This document shows, one piece after another, positions 33,894-43,466 of a DNA stretch of 64,000 nt. The notes below the pieces were generated by a model, which was given only the letters and a program-made list of their open reading frames with translations, was not told where the DNA came from and made no database searches. Each line of letters begins with the position of its first letter. The first letter of the stretch is position 1. The stretch is from Clostridium sp. CS001 (GTDB lineage Bacteria > Bacillota > Clostridia > Clostridiales > Clostridiaceae): contig NZ_JAIZZN010000001.1 of the NCBI RefSeq assembly GCF_020443565.1, positions 1 to 64,000 on the forward strand, given 5' to 3'. The translations under genes and the position numbers were made by a program.

Positions 33894-35465
33894 CTAACCC
33901 CTTTTCATCGGTATAAATATATCCCATGCAGTTCCATTATCTTGCACTATATTTATATCTCCACCTGCATAGTCAATTATTTGTTTTACAATACTAAGGC
34001 CAAAACCTCTATTTCCAGATTTAGTTGTAAAACCACGTGTAAAAATTTTATCTATTATATCCTCATTTATTCCAGGACCATTATCCTGAATTCTTATTCT
34101 GAGTGCTTCATTGCTAGAGTTTAATCTTATAAATATCCTACCATTTTCAAGTTTTACTAATTCCTCAATGGAGTTTTCTATTAAGTTTCCAATAATAGAA
34201 CAAACTTCATCTACTGTTATGTTTTCAGGAATTCTATCTAAATATGAAGTAGCATCAACTTCTACAGAAATTTTAGCTTCTGTAGCCTTATTATATTTTG
34301 CAAGCAATATCCCAGCTATATGTACATTCTTAATTCTTTTCACTAGAATATCAGAGACTTCTTGACGTACCCTTGATATATTTGAAATATATTCAACTGC
34401 TTCATCATATTCTTCCAATTGAATAAGTCCTGAAATAGTGTGAAGCTTATTCATAAACTCATGATTTTGTGCTCTTAACGCACATGTCATCTTTTTAATT
34501 CCTGTTAGCTCCTCTGCCATATTCCTGACCTCTGTTAAGTCCTGAAAACTGGACACAACTCCTATAATTTCTTCCTTATGATTTTTTAATAATATGTGAC
34601 TACACATAAGAGTTCTATCATTGCACATTTTAATTTCTTGATTATAAACCGCTTCATGTGTTTTTAGTACTTCCATCATTTTATCTGTATACCTGAAGTT
34701 CAAATTAGTGAGATTTTTGCCTATATCGTCATCTTCAAGTTTTAAGATTTCCTTAGCAATTTTATTAAACAGTATTATATTCCCATCCGTATTTATAGCT
34801 ACAATTCCATTATTGAGATTCTCCAAAATTAAATCCCTTTGCCCAAGTAGCAGTGCGATTTCCTTTGGTTCTAACCCAAATATACTTTTCTTTATCATAT
34901 TTGCTAAAAGCGCTGCTCCTCCTATCCCCACTAAAAGGGCACCTACTAGAGCTATCTTTAAATAAAACATATGAGTACTAAGCTCGGCATATACCGTATC
35001 TGTTAAAAGACCCACTAAAACGGCACCTACTTGTTCTCCTTTATAATATACAGGCACAAAGGCTCTTATTGCTGATATTAAAACATTCTTATCCTTAGCT
35101 ACATAGGATTCTCCATTTAAAAGCACACGTTCTTCTCCACCATCTGCATATTTTTTACCTAGGGAGTTTCCATTAGGATAAGAATATTTTATTCCCTTCA
35201 TATCCATAACTATTATATATTGAAATCTAGTTTTCTCTCTGAAACTTTCTATTGTATCATGAACTGCTTTATACTCTTTTGAAGTTGCTAAGGTTTCTTC
35301 AATTATATCAATAGAGGCAATGGTTACCGCTAAGTCCATGGCATTATTCCCCATTTGAGTTTCGACAGAATCTTGTACTTGATAATATGTAACAGCTCCT
35401 ATACCACCAATTACGATAAAAATTATAATACTTATAAATATCGTTAACCTATATTGTAATTTCAA
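33894..35465 (-). CDS. Sensor histidine kinase, CitA/DcuS type
   Basis: A 523-residue membrane sensor. TM1 about 8-28, extracytoplasmic PAS-like (sCache) domain about 32-170, TM2 about 171-192, cytoplasmic PAS about 210-310, then the kinase core. Phosphoacceptor H335 in QNHEFMNKLH, followed by N-box IGNLIENSIEE and G-boxes DNGPGI and GFGLSIVKQI. Members usually sense citrate, malate, fumarate or succinate. It is cotranscribed with the FMN lipoprotein (22 bp upstream) and the regulator (4 bp downstream). The lipoprotein link raises the possibility of a redox or electron acceptor input; this is inference. Confidence 0.93.
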   Translation of the reverse strand: MKLQYRLTIFISIIIFIVIGGIGAVTYYQVQDSVETQMGNNAMDLAVTIASIDIIEETLATSKEYKAVHDTIESFREKTRFQYIIVMDMKGIKYSYPNGNSLGKKYADGGEERVLLNGESYVAKDKNVLISAIRAFVPVYYKGEQVGAVLVGLLTDTVYAELSTHMFYLKIALVGALLVGIGGAALLANMIKKSIFGLEPKEIALLLGQRDLILENLNNGIVAINTDGNIILFNKIAKEILKLEDDDIGKNLTNLNFRYTDKMMEVLKTHEAVYNQEIKMCNDRTLMCSHILLKNHKEEIIGVVSSFQDLTEVRNMAEELTGIKKMTCALRAQNHEFMNKLHTISGLIQLEEYDEAVEYISNISRVRQEVSDILVKRIKNVHIAGILLAKYNKATEAKISVEVDATSYLDRIPENITVDEVCSIIGNLIENSIEELVKLENGRIFIRLNSSNEALRIRIQDNGPGINEDIIDKIFTRGFTTKSGNRGFGLSIVKQIIDYAGGDINIVQDNGTAWDIFIPMKRG

Positions 35466-35487
35466 TATTACTCCACCCCGTACTTAA

Positions 35488-35841
35488 TTATTGTTTTTCA
35501 ACCTTTGCCTTACTAAGTCCATCACTAATAGCATGAATCAGTCCATTGCTTGTATATGTAGCACCTGCCACAACCTCAACATTTGGGCTATTTGCTTTTA
35601 TTATCCTTGCTGGGATTTTTTCATAAACTATGTCTGCAATAACGGGTGTTTCTTGCTGTTCTAATATTTTAATCTCTTTTATCTCATATTGATCTGTTAC
35701 TATTTGTACCTTTATTGGTCCAATATGCCCTTCGGCGTTACCTTCATAACTTCCAGCATTATAAATTATATTTTTAGAGCCACAAGCCATTAGTTCTATA
35801 GCTAAAATAATTATTAAAGTTACCCCTAATAACTTTTTCAA
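35488..35841 (-). CDS. FMN-binding lipoprotein, short form
   Basis: A 117-residue lipoprotein. Signal peptide with lipobox LMAC (Cys 20), then a single FMN_bind domain: GSYEGNAEGHIGPIKVQIVTD at its start and VEVVAGATYTSNGLIHAI at its end. AGATYTS is the flavinylation motif; its threonine is the likely FMN attachment site. Short FMN_bind lipoproteins pair with quinone- or NADH-linked donors in fumarate reductases, Rnf/Nqr and extracellular electron transfer. It opens the operon with the DcuSR-like pair. It is similar in kind to the lipoprotein at 206. Confidence 0.85.
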   Translation of the reverse strand: MKKLLGVTLIIILAIELMACGSKNIIYNAGSYEGNAEGHIGPIKVQIVTDQYEIKEIKILEQQETPVIADIVYEKIPARIIKANSPNVEVVAGATYTSNGLIHAISDGLSKAKVEKQ

Positions 35842-35992
35842 ATAATCGCCCTCCTTATTATTTCTTGAACTTATGCGGAGTATAAATCCATATTATAATA
35901 TAGTGTCGTGTAACCTAATTTTATTATATCATTTTTCAGGTTTTAAGTCATTTAAAGTGAATCATTACTATCGTTGTTAGACCTCCTAACCC

Positions 35993-36022
35993 AAAAATAA
36001 GCATTACTATAGGAAGTAATGC
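35993..36022 (-). terminator. Terminator of the polyprenyl synthase gene
   Basis: GCATTACT (36001-36008) pairs with AGTAATGC (36015-36022); the minus strand continues TTATTTTTG. It lies 21 bp after the stop at 36043. Confidence 0.8.
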
Positions 36023-36042
36023 AATCTTGGGGTATTAAGTAA

Positions 36043-37017
36043 TCAAAAATTACGTTTTAGTAACTTTTGTGTTATATCTTTAATTATTTCTTTACTTTCG
36101 CAGTTAGGTAATCTTTCTATGTAATCAAAGGCTTTTTTCGTATATTTATCTGCTAAATTTTGAGCTTTATCAATTCCTTTATATTCAATAACTAATTTAC
36201 TTATTTCATGTACATTATCAGCGCTTAATGAAGAGTTATCTAAAATAGAAGAAATTTTATTTTCTTTGTCTTCTGTCATGGCATATATTAAAGGCAAAGT
36301 GTAATAACCTTTTATTAAGTCACTTTGAGCATTTTTACCTAGTTCAATTGTTTCTCCACTATAATCTAGTAGATCATCTATAATTTGAAAAGCCATCCCA
36401 ATATAGTACCCAACTCTTCCTAGTAACTTTGAAGTATTCTCACTACAGTTAGATTCTTTTGCACCAGCATAAAAGCTAATAGCAAATAACGCTGCTGTTT
36501 TACCTGATATAATTTTTATATATTTTTTAAGATTTGTATTTCTTGAGTATCTAATATTATGTTGTATTATTTCTCCCATACATATCTTAGAAATAGCCTT
36601 TGAAATATCCCTTAAGTTTTCTGTGCAATAATCAAATCCAGATAGCATTATAAAACACTGACAAAGCATAAAATCACCTATATAAACTGCATATTCTTTG
36701 CTATATTTGTGTTGCAACGTTTCAACCCCACGTCTAAGCTTAGCCTCATCTACAATATCATCATGAACCAATGTTGCCATATGCATCATTTCAATAGACG
36801 CCGCCAAGTTATGTATTTTATCTGTGTTACACTCTCCAAATTTCGATGCTAATAATAAGAAGGCAGGCCTTAACATCTTTCCACCTGATTCTACTAAAGG
36901 GGAAATAGCTTCGTCAAACTCTTTTTCATTAGATTTTACATTTTTCTTAATTATTTTCTGTACACTTTGTAGTTCTTCTGCAATATCAGGGTAATTCCTC
37001 CAAAACTCACTCATTTT
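36043..37017 (-). CDS. Polyprenyl diphosphate synthase (heptaprenyl/octaprenyl type)
   Basis: A 324-residue trans-prenyl synthase that elongates isoprenoid diphosphates, often for quinone side chains. Start 37017 (MSEFWRNYPD) follows TAGGTGATAAA. First aspartate-rich motif VHDDIVDEA, with LRRGVETLQHKYS after it; second motif QIIDDLLDY. GKMLRPAF and GKTAALF are the other signature stretches. The residues before the first motif (MMHMATLVHDD) have small/medium side chains, compatible with a long chain product. Immediately upstream is the Ndh2 gene, separated by a terminator. In Listeria the analogous DmkB makes the quinone tail for extracellular electron transfer. Confidence 0.9.
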   Translation of the reverse strand, partial: KMSEFWRNYPDIAEELQSVQKIIKKNVKSNEKEFDEAISPLVESGGKMLRPAFLLLASKFGECNTDKIHNLAASIEMMHMATLVHDDIVDEAKLRRGVETLQHKYSKEYAVYIGDFMLCQCFIMLSGFDYCTENLRDISKAISKICMGEIIQHNIRYSRNTNLKKYIKIISGKTAALFAISFYAGAKESNCSENTSKLLGRVGYYIGMAFQIIDDLLDYSGETIELGKNAQSDLIKGYYTLPLIYAMTEDKENKISSILDNSSLSADNVHEISKLVIEYKGIDKAQNLADKYTKKAFDYIERLPNCESKEIIKDITQKLLKRNF

Positions 37018-37096
37018 ATCACCTATGTCCAATTATTTTTAAACCTTTTAATTTTATGAACAATAATTACTTATTATTAATATTCCATCATAAAAG

Positions 37097-37130
37097 CAAA
37101 TGTCCTTTTAATTTTTTAAAAGGACACTTG
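37097..37130 (-). terminator. Terminator between ndh2 and the polyprenyl synthase gene
   Basis: TGTCCTTTTAA (37101-37111) pairs with TTAAAAGGACA (37116-37126). The minus strand continues TTTGCTTTTATG. It is 50 bp after the ndh2 stop, so the two genes may be only partly coupled. Confidence 0.7.
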
Positions 37131-37176
37131 ATTTTTAAAAATTTTAATTTTAAATTAATAATTAACGATACTTATA

Positions 37177-39024
37177 TTAATCAATATACAAATAAGATTT
37201 TTTAACAAGTCCTATTCTTTTCCAATACTTTTTAAGTATTGGTAATACATAGTAGTCACATCCAAATGTACTTCCTGATCCACCTATAAGAGCAACTCCT
37301 GCAGCCAAATACCATAACATCTCAGTAGGCGCCATTCCTGAAGTCCAAATCATCGTCCCCATAGCAATGGACATAATTGAAGCTAAAGCACTAAACAATC
37401 CAACTATAAGCATTAAACCAACTAGTATCTCTGCAATTACCATTCCTGTTTGGAAAATTGTAGCTAAGGTTGTAAATCCACCATCTCCAGTGTAGAAGAA
37501 AGTATCCATAGACCATTTCATAATCTTCTCTATAAAATCTGGTACTGGTAATGGTGCTACCCAGTTAGCTGCTGTTTCTGCAGCGCCTTCCGCTGCAGCT
37601 GTTGCTGCTGTTACTCCATCAACTACTTTAGCAGGTATTAAGAAAATTTTTGTAGGATCCTCTAATATTTTTGGTAATTTTGTAAGGCCTTCTTCTAACC
37701 ATTTATAACCTACAAACATTCTTAGTGGTACTAGCCAGAAGTTTGGAGATGCTTTAGAGAAATATCCACCTACAAGACTTCTATTATCTTTAACATGGAA
37801 AATTTCATGCATTAAGTATGACCAACATTTATTAAACCCAGCAACTTGGAAGAAATATACAAGGTTTATAAAGTGTTTAACAAATAATGCAAAAAATCCA
37901 GATAAACCAAAAAACTTATCTCCTGCGCCTACACTTGCTACACCATATTTCCCACCTATACATACCATTACACCATGGAATGAAGGTTTGTATGATTTCT
38001 TTTCTCCACCCTTTATAGAACTATAAATATTATGTGCTATTATAGGTGCAGACTGTTCTGCATTTTCTACCATCTGAGGAATAGGTCTTTCCTCACCTTC
38101 TGGAATAAAGAAAATATTATCACCAACAATATAAACATTTTCATATTCTAAAGATTGTAATTTATCATTTGTTACTATTCTTTTTCTGCCCTTTTGCTCT
38201 AAATCCATTTTACCAACAATATCTGAGCCTTCAACACCTGCTGCCCAAATTACTGTATTGGTATTAATTGTACCTTTATCTCCCATGGTAACAGATTCTT
38301 TTGTAACTTCTGTAATACCTGAGTTTGTAATTATTTGAACACCTAATTTATTAAGTCTTCTTTCAGCTTTTCTAATTAACTTATCTGGTAAGTTGGGTAA
38401 TATTTTAGGTAATGCATCTACTACATATAATTTTACTTCATCTTCGCTTATGTAAAATTCTTTACATAATCTTTCTTTCCATTCGCCTAGCTCACCTATC
38501 ATTTCAACACCTGTGAATCCGCCACCAACAACTACAAATGTTAACATCTTTTGTCTTTTAGCTTTGTTTGTTTCTTTTACTGCTTTTCTGAACATATTAA
38601 GAATATGTTCTTTTAAATCTACAGCATCTTCATAAGACCATAACTTTTGAGAGAATTCCTCTGCGCCCTTTATTCCAAAGTATGTTGGCTTACATCCAGA
38701 TCCAATTATTAGATAATCATACTTGTAGGTATTACTTTCAGATTTTAATACGTTATTCTTAAAATCCAAGTCAGTAATTTCATCAAGTACTACATCCACT
38801 TTTCTTTTTGCAAATATTTTTTTCAAATCAATTTTAATTGAATCCTCTGAAACTCTTCCTGCTGATACTTCATGAAGTTCAGTGAGTAAAGTATGATACG
38901 GATTTTTGTCAATAAGAGTAATTTCAACATTTTCATCTTTTTTAAACTTTTTAGCAAGTTTTTTTGCTGTTAATACTCCACCATACCCTCCGCCGAGTAT
39001 AGCTATTCTTTTCTTTTCACTCAT
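37177..39024 (-). CDS. Type II NADH dehydrogenase (Ndh2) fused to a C-terminal membrane (DoxX-like) domain
   Basis: A 615-residue flavoprotein. Residues 1 to about 400 are NDH-2: FAD motif ILGGGYGGVLTAKKL, TLLTELHEVSAG, second nucleotide motif VVVGGGFTGVEMIGEL, quinone-side VIWAAGVEGSDI and VYIVGDN. Residues about 420-605 hold four or so membrane segments in a DoxX/TQO-like arrangement (WLVPLRMFVGYKWLEEGL; TGMVIAEILVGLMLIVGLF; STFGCDYYVLPIL). The length and organisation match the Listeria Ndh2 (about 626 aa) that feeds electrons to a demethylmenaquinone for extracellular electron transfer. Electron donor NADH; acceptor probably a quinone. The neighbour is a polyprenyl synthase. Confidence 0.9.
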   Translation of the reverse strand: MSEKKRIAILGGGYGGVLTAKKLAKKFKKDENVEITLIDKNPYHTLLTELHEVSAGRVSEDSIKIDLKKIFAKRKVDVVLDEITDLDFKNNVLKSESNTYKYDYLIIGSGCKPTYFGIKGAEEFSQKLWSYEDAVDLKEHILNMFRKAVKETNKAKRQKMLTFVVVGGGFTGVEMIGELGEWKERLCKEFYISEDEVKLYVVDALPKILPNLPDKLIRKAERRLNKLGVQIITNSGITEVTKESVTMGDKGTINTNTVIWAAGVEGSDIVGKMDLEQKGRKRIVTNDKLQSLEYENVYIVGDNIFFIPEGEERPIPQMVENAEQSAPIIAHNIYSSIKGGEKKSYKPSFHGVMVCIGGKYGVASVGAGDKFFGLSGFFALFVKHFINLVYFFQVAGFNKCWSYLMHEIFHVKDNRSLVGGYFSKASPNFWLVPLRMFVGYKWLEEGLTKLPKILEDPTKIFLIPAKVVDGVTAATAAAEGAAETAANWVAPLPVPDFIEKIMKWSMDTFFYTGDGGFTTLATIFQTGMVIAEILVGLMLIVGLFSALASIMSIAMGTMIWTSGMAPTEMLWYLAAGVALIGGSGSTFGCDYYVLPILKKYWKRIGLVKKSYLYID

Positions 39025-39394
39025 TTTGTATCCCCCTCAATTTGAGAACTATTATTTATGGGCTTTTTTATAAAAAATATAGTTATTAAATATTAAATAA
39101 AAAAATTAAAATTCCTTAAAACAAATTAAGTATATTACTATATCACTAGTAATTTTATTTAATTCATTTCAAATGTTCTTAGTTAAAATTTTATCACAAT
39201 TAGTTAGGCTATGCCTATCTCTACGCAATTTGGTCATTAATTTAATGTTTTGTTAATTTAGTTCATAGTTACATTCATATAATTATTATTTACATAAAAA
39301 CATAAAAATACTTATATTACTTACAATTCAATTAAATATTTGAGTAAATAAAAAACTTATTATATTTAAATAAAAACTTAGGGGGTTTAAGTAT
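39025..39394. other. Upstream region of ndh2
   Basis: The gene-free stretch spans 39025-39448. It is extremely AT-rich. No ORF with a ribosome binding site is visible. A partial match to a Rex site (TTGTTAATTTAGTTCAT, about 39251-39267) is too weak to call. The ackA terminator fills the right end. Confidence 0.4.
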
Positions 39395-39437
39395 AAAAAA
39401 GAAACCTCATCAATTTTTCATGATTGCGGAGGTTTTT
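39395..39437 (-). terminator. Terminator of ackA
   Basis: On the minus strand AACCTCCGCAATCA pairs with TGATGAGGTT around a short loop, followed by TCTTTTTTATAC. It begins 12 bp after the ackA stop. Confidence 0.8.
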
Positions 39438-39448
39438 TAAAATATATC

Positions 39449-40642
39449 TTATGAGTTAACTATTTCTTTTGCATCTCTTGCAATCATTAACTCTTCATTA
39501 GTTGGTATTACAAAAACTTTTACAGTTGAATCGGCCGTGCTTATTTCTGCTGCTACGCCAGCAACATTATTCTTTTCTTTATCAATTTTAACACCTAAAA
39601 ACTCTAAGCCTTTGCAACAAGCTTCTCTAGCCTTTGATGAGTTTTCACCAATTCCGGCAGTGAATATTATACAATCCACTCCACCTAAAGCACCTGCATA
39701 GCTACAGATAAACGTCTTAATTTTATAGTGAAATACATCTAATGCTAATTGAGCTCTTTTATTATTCTCTGCTGCATCCCAAATATCTCTAAAGTCACTG
39801 CTTAACCCTGAGATTCCTAGAACTCCAGATTTTTTATTTACTAAATCTGATACTTCTTTTGAAGACATAGATAATTCTTGCTCCAAGAAAGTAATAATTG
39901 CTGGATCTATATCCCCTGCTCTTGTTCCCATAGCCAGACCTGCAAGTGGCGTAAATCCCATACTAGTATCTATAGATTTACCTCCTTTAATTGCAGCAAT
40001 ACTTGCTCCATTTCCTAAATGACAAGAAATAATTTTTAAATCTTTTATATCTTTGTTCATCATGTCTGCTGCTACCTGAGAAACGTATTTATGAGAAGTT
40101 CCGTGGAAACCGTACTTTCTTACTTTATGTTCTTCATATAGTTCATATGGTAATGGATATATATATGCATGCTCTGGCATGTCCTGATGAAAAGCGGTGT
40201 CAAATACTGCAATCATTGGAGTATTTGGCATAAGTGCCTTGCAAGCATTAATCCCAATTATATTTGGTGGATTATGTAGTGGTGCTAGTTTTGAACACTC
40301 TTTTAAAGCTATCATTACATTTTCATCAATAAGTACAGATTTAGAATAACATTCACCACCATGAACCACCCTATGACCTACAGCTGATATTTCATTCACA
40401 CCTTTGATTACTCCATTAGTTTCATCTATTAATGTTTCAAGAACTAATTTAATTGCATCTGTATGGTCTTGCATGTTTTGTTTTACTACATACTTACTTC
40501 TACCTTCAACCTTTTGAGTTAAAACAGACCCTTCACTACCAATCCTTTCAATCAATCCTTGTGCTAAACAATTTTCGTCTTTCATATCTATAAGTTGATA
40601 TTTTAAAGAAGAACTACCACAGTTAATAACTAGTACTTTCAT
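39449..40642 (-). CDS. ackA: Acetate kinase
   Basis: A 397-residue enzyme converting acetyl phosphate and ADP to acetate and ATP, the last step of the main clostridial energy pathway. Signatures: [17 protein letters not shown] at the N-terminus, [54 protein letters not shown] and [11 protein letters not shown]. Length is standard. Phosphotransacetylase (pta) usually precedes ackA in clostridia; here the gene upstream is an unrelated hypothetical, so pta must be elsewhere or absent. Transcription appears monocistronic, with its own terminator. Confidence 0.97.
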   Translation of the reverse strand: MKVLVINCGSSSLKYQLIDMKDENCLAQGLIERIGSEGSVLTQKVEGRSKYVVKQNMQDHTDAIKLVLETLIDETNGVIKGVNEISAVGHRVVHGGECYSKSVLIDENVMIALKECSKLAPLHNPPNIIGINACKALMPNTPMIAVFDTAFHQDMPEHAYIYPLPYELYEEHKVRKYGFHGTSHKYVSQVAADMMNKDIKDLKIISCHLGNGASIAAIKGGKSIDTSMGFTPLAGLAMGTRAGDIDPAIITFLEQELSMSSKEVSDLVNKKSGVLGISGLSSDFRDIWDAAENNKRAQLALDVFHYKIKTFICSYAGALGGVDCIIFTAGIGENSSKAREACCKGLEFLGVKIDKEKNNVAGVAAEISTADSTVKVFVIPTNEELMIARDAKEIVNS

Positions 40643-40855
40643 AAAAATTCACCATCCTGCATATTATTTGATTGTTTGAGATTTAATAAATATTTTCACT
40701 ACAAGATAAATAATCTTGTTATTTCGTGTTTCTTTTTACCAGTTTTATAGCTTTTTGTATATCACATTTAATATATAGTGTATCTTACAATACATATAGT
40801 ATAGAATTAACGACATATTTGCAAGTGATTTTTCAATATTTAATAGAATTCTTAC

Positions 40856-40895
40856 AAAAAAACTAAGTCTTAACTATTAAGACTTAGTTTTTTAT
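40856..40895. terminator. Terminator after the 123-residue ORF
   Basis: AACTAAGTCTTAA, 3-nt loop, TTAAGACTTAGTT, with A-tract and T-tract on either side. On the minus strand it follows the gene ending at 40932 by about 37 bp. Confidence 0.85.
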
Positions 40896-40931
40896 AATCA
40901 TTATGTATCTTTATGCATAAAAAAACAAATA

Positions 40932-41303
40932 TTACATATCCTTAGGCTTTATATCATTAAGCATTTTTATATTTCCTGTTATGTACCATTTAGATTCTTT
41001 TTTTTCTGCACTGTACAGTTTTCCAAGTATTCCAAACTTGGACATGACTCCTGCAAGAGAACCTACAAATGAAGGTGTATTCAATTGACTCTTTTTAGTT
41101 TTTTTCACATTATCTAAATCTTTAATAGTAGGCACCTTAGGTAGCTTAATGCAAATTTCTTTACTGGTTTTAGATGTATCTTTACTTATAGCCTTTAATT
41201 CTTCTAATACTTTAAAAATTTCTTTCATCATGTTTTGTTTTTTTTCTATGCTTATAGCAGGTGTTTCAATCTCAACATATTCTATTCCTTTTTTCATAAT
41301 CAT
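40932..41303 (-). CDS. Hypothetical protein (123 aa)
   Basis: The 123-residue product starts MIMKKGIEYVEIETPAIS. It is basic and soluble, with a helical, Lys-rich middle (KQNMMKEIFKVLEELKAISKD) and a short hydrophobic patch (FVGSLAGVMSKFGILGKLY) that could be an amphipathic helix. No family recognised. The site GGAAGG lies 4 nt before ATG 41303 and 10 nt before the ATG at 41297, so either start is possible. A lone gene. Confidence 0.65.
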   Translation of the reverse strand: MIMKKGIEYVEIETPAISIEKKQNMMKEIFKVLEELKAISKDTSKTSKEICIKLPKVPTIKDLDNVKKTKKSQLNTPSFVGSLAGVMSKFGILGKLYSAEKKESKWYITGNIKMLNDIKPKDM

Positions 41304-41417
41304 CTTACCTTCCTTTAATTAACAATTTTTCAGTCAAAGTCTTTAAATATATTATAACATGTTTCTTAACACTTTTAAAAAGAAATACTGAAATTTAAAA
41401 TAGTTGTGTTAACGCAA

Positions 41418-42158
41418 CTATTTCATCTCAATTAAATTATTCCAATACTTCTTAGGCATATGCTGCATTTGAAGTCTTTCATTAGTTCTTTCTTTTATAG
41501 CAATGCTCTTGTGAAAGGCTTTCCATAGATTTTGATAAAAAAGTTCTTCTTTATCTGTGCTTTCTAATTTATCAAATTTCAATTCACGAAGCATCCATTG
41601 ATTATTTTCATATACTATACCAATTTTCCTTTTAACATCATGGATTATCCACTTTTCATTTGTAAGTCTTTCTTTAAAATGATTTCCTAATAATTCTAGA
41701 ATATTATAGCTAGGCTCAATTGCTGCATATAATATCCCCTTAAACTCTTGAAATCTAACTAATCCTAAAAACCTATGTGTTTCAAATGCTACTTTTGAAG
41801 AGTATTTTTGGACTTCTCTTACCGTTTCATCTGAAAGTAGATCATTAATTTTGCTCCCTAGCTTAAATCCCATCTGTACATATTTAAGTAACTTTAATTC
41901 TATTTCAGGTGACTCAGATAAAAACCCTTGATACACATTAATTAATGTATCTTCTGAAATTTTTTCAACAATAGCATCGTAAACTTTCTTTGATTTCACC
42001 ATATCTGTTTTTATAACCTTGTCCTCAAATAGGATATTAAAGTTATAGGTACTATCCTTTTCTATACTCTCAGGTACTTTATCATAATAACAAAGATATA
42101 TAACATATAAAAAACCATCAAAACTGCCATCATAGATGTATCTTAGCAAACAAATCAC
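41418..42158 (-). CDS. TIGR03915 family putative DNA repair protein (DUF4130)
   Basis: A 246-residue soluble protein matching the TIGR03915 family: LRYIYDGSFDGFLYVIY at the start, VFETHRFLGLVRFQEF-type core (AFETHRFLGLVRFQEFKGILYAAIEP), then NWLIHD-like KWIIHDVKR and the end MPKKYWNNLIEMK, typical of DUF4130. The family occurs nearly always beside the radical SAM protein TIGR03916, as here. It overlaps the end of that upstream gene by 29 bp, so the two are translationally coupled. The proposed role is DNA modification or repair; the reaction is unknown. Confidence 0.92.
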   Translation of the reverse strand: MICLLRYIYDGSFDGFLYVIYLCYYDKVPESIEKDSTYNFNILFEDKVIKTDMVKSKKVYDAIVEKISEDTLINVYQGFLSESPEIELKLLKYVQMGFKLGSKINDLLSDETVREVQKYSSKVAFETHRFLGLVRFQEFKGILYAAIEPSYNILELLGNHFKERLTNEKWIIHDVKRKIGIVYENNQWMLRELKFDKLESTDKEELFYQNLWKAFHKSIAIKERTNERLQMQHMPKKYWNNLIEMK

Positions 42159-43404
42159 TCCTTTGACTAAAAAGGCTTAATTGCTCAGACTTATCAAAAC
42201 TTTCGTAGTCTAATAAATAATTTTTAAGTCTTATTTTCTCCATATCCTTATCTCCATAAAACTTACCACTACAGGTTATAAAAAATCTAGCTCTTTTAAG
42301 GACTATACCAAGTTTCTTTAAATTTTCATATGAAAGATTACAAAGTCTTCTTGCTCTTATAATTCTCAAAGCCGAGGTTACTCCTATTCCCGGAATTCTA
42401 AGTAAAGTTTCATATGGTACGTTATTTATCTCTACTGGAAACTTATCTAAATTGTTTAACGCCCAAAAGGCCTTTGGATCTAAATCTATATCAAAGTTAG
42501 GATTTAGGTCATCTAATAATTCTTTTGCTTTAAAACCATAAAATCTTAAAAGCCAATCAGCTTGATACATTCTATGTTCCTTTAAAAGCGGCGGAGTAGT
42601 TTGTATTGCTGGCAAATTTGAGTGCTCCACTACTGGAACATAAGCAGAATAATACACCCTTTTAAGGCCAAAGGTATCATATAATCCTTCTGTAAGACTA
42701 ATTACTCTTAAATCACTTTCCTCAGTTGCTCCTACCATTATTTGAGTGCTTTGTCCTCCTGGGGTAAACTTTGGTGTTTTAAATCCTTTTTTCTTATAAT
42801 CATCAGACTCTATTATACTTTGCTTAATAAATCCCATAGGTCTTAATATATCCGCTTTACTTTTTTGAGGTGCCAAAAGCTTTAAACTTTTCTCTGAGGG
42901 AAGCTCAATATTTACACTCATTCTATCTGCATACAATCCAGCTTCATATATGAGTTTTGGATCAGCACCAGGAATAGCTTTTACATGAATATATCCATTA
43001 AATTTGTGTATCACTCTCAAATCTTTCAATATTCTAACTAAGTTTTCCATGGTGTAGTCCGGGTTTCTTTCAACCCCTGAACTTAGAAATAATCCTTCAA
43101 TATAGTTTCTTCTATAAAAATTAATTGTTAAATCCACTACTTCTTTAGGTGTAAAGCTTGTTCTTTCTACTTCATTACTAGATCTATTTATGCAATATTT
43201 ACAGTCGTATATGCATCTATTAGTATATAAAATCTTAAGTAGAGAAATGCACCTACCATCTTGTGCCCAGGAATGACAAATACCTGCAGCTTCTGCATTC
43301 CCTATACCGCCCTTTGTATTTTTTCTGCTAGAGCCACTAGAAGAACATGAGGCATCATACTTTGCTGCATCTGATAATATTTCAAGTTTTTTCATTACAT
43401 CCAT
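42130..43404 (-). CDS. TIGR03916 family radical SAM protein (putative DNA repair)
   Basis: A 424-residue protein. Start 43404 (MDVMKKLEILSDAAKYDASC) agrees with the usual family opening and with a GGCGGTG site upstream; ATGs just before it are also possible. The radical SAM cluster is CIYDCKYC-like: LYTNRCIYDCKYCINR near residue 70. The C-terminal half holds a helix-hairpin-helix DNA-binding motif: LLRIPGIGVTSALRIIRARR. That combination suggests action on DNA. It is coupled to the DUF4130 partner by a 29-bp overlap. Confidence 0.92.
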   Translation of the reverse strand: MDVMKKLEILSDAAKYDASCSSSGSSRKNTKGGIGNAEAAGICHSWAQDGRCISLLKILYTNRCIYDCKYCINRSSNEVERTSFTPKEVVDLTINFYRRNYIEGLFLSSGVERNPDYTMENLVRILKDLRVIHKFNGYIHVKAIPGADPKLIYEAGLYADRMSVNIELPSEKSLKLLAPQKSKADILRPMGFIKQSIIESDDYKKKGFKTPKFTPGGQSTQIMVGATEESDLRVISLTEGLYDTFGLKRVYYSAYVPVVEHSNLPAIQTTPPLLKEHRMYQADWLLRFYGFKAKELLDDLNPNFDIDLDPKAFWALNNLDKFPVEINNVPYETLLRIPGIGVTSALRIIRARRLCNLSYENLKKLGIVLKRARFFITCSGKFYGDKDMEKIRLKNYLLDYESFDKSEQLSLFSQRSDLFAKIHL

Positions 43405-43466
43405 TTTCATCACCGCCAAACGTTTGTTCTCATTTTATCATACTTTGTCCAAATATAAAAGAATTA

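Noticed and set aside
39245-39270. Possible Rex (redox repressor) site upstream of ndh2
   Set aside because: Only the left half TTGTTAA is good; the right half (GTTCATA) matches TTAACAA poorly, and the site is more than 200 bp from the start codon.
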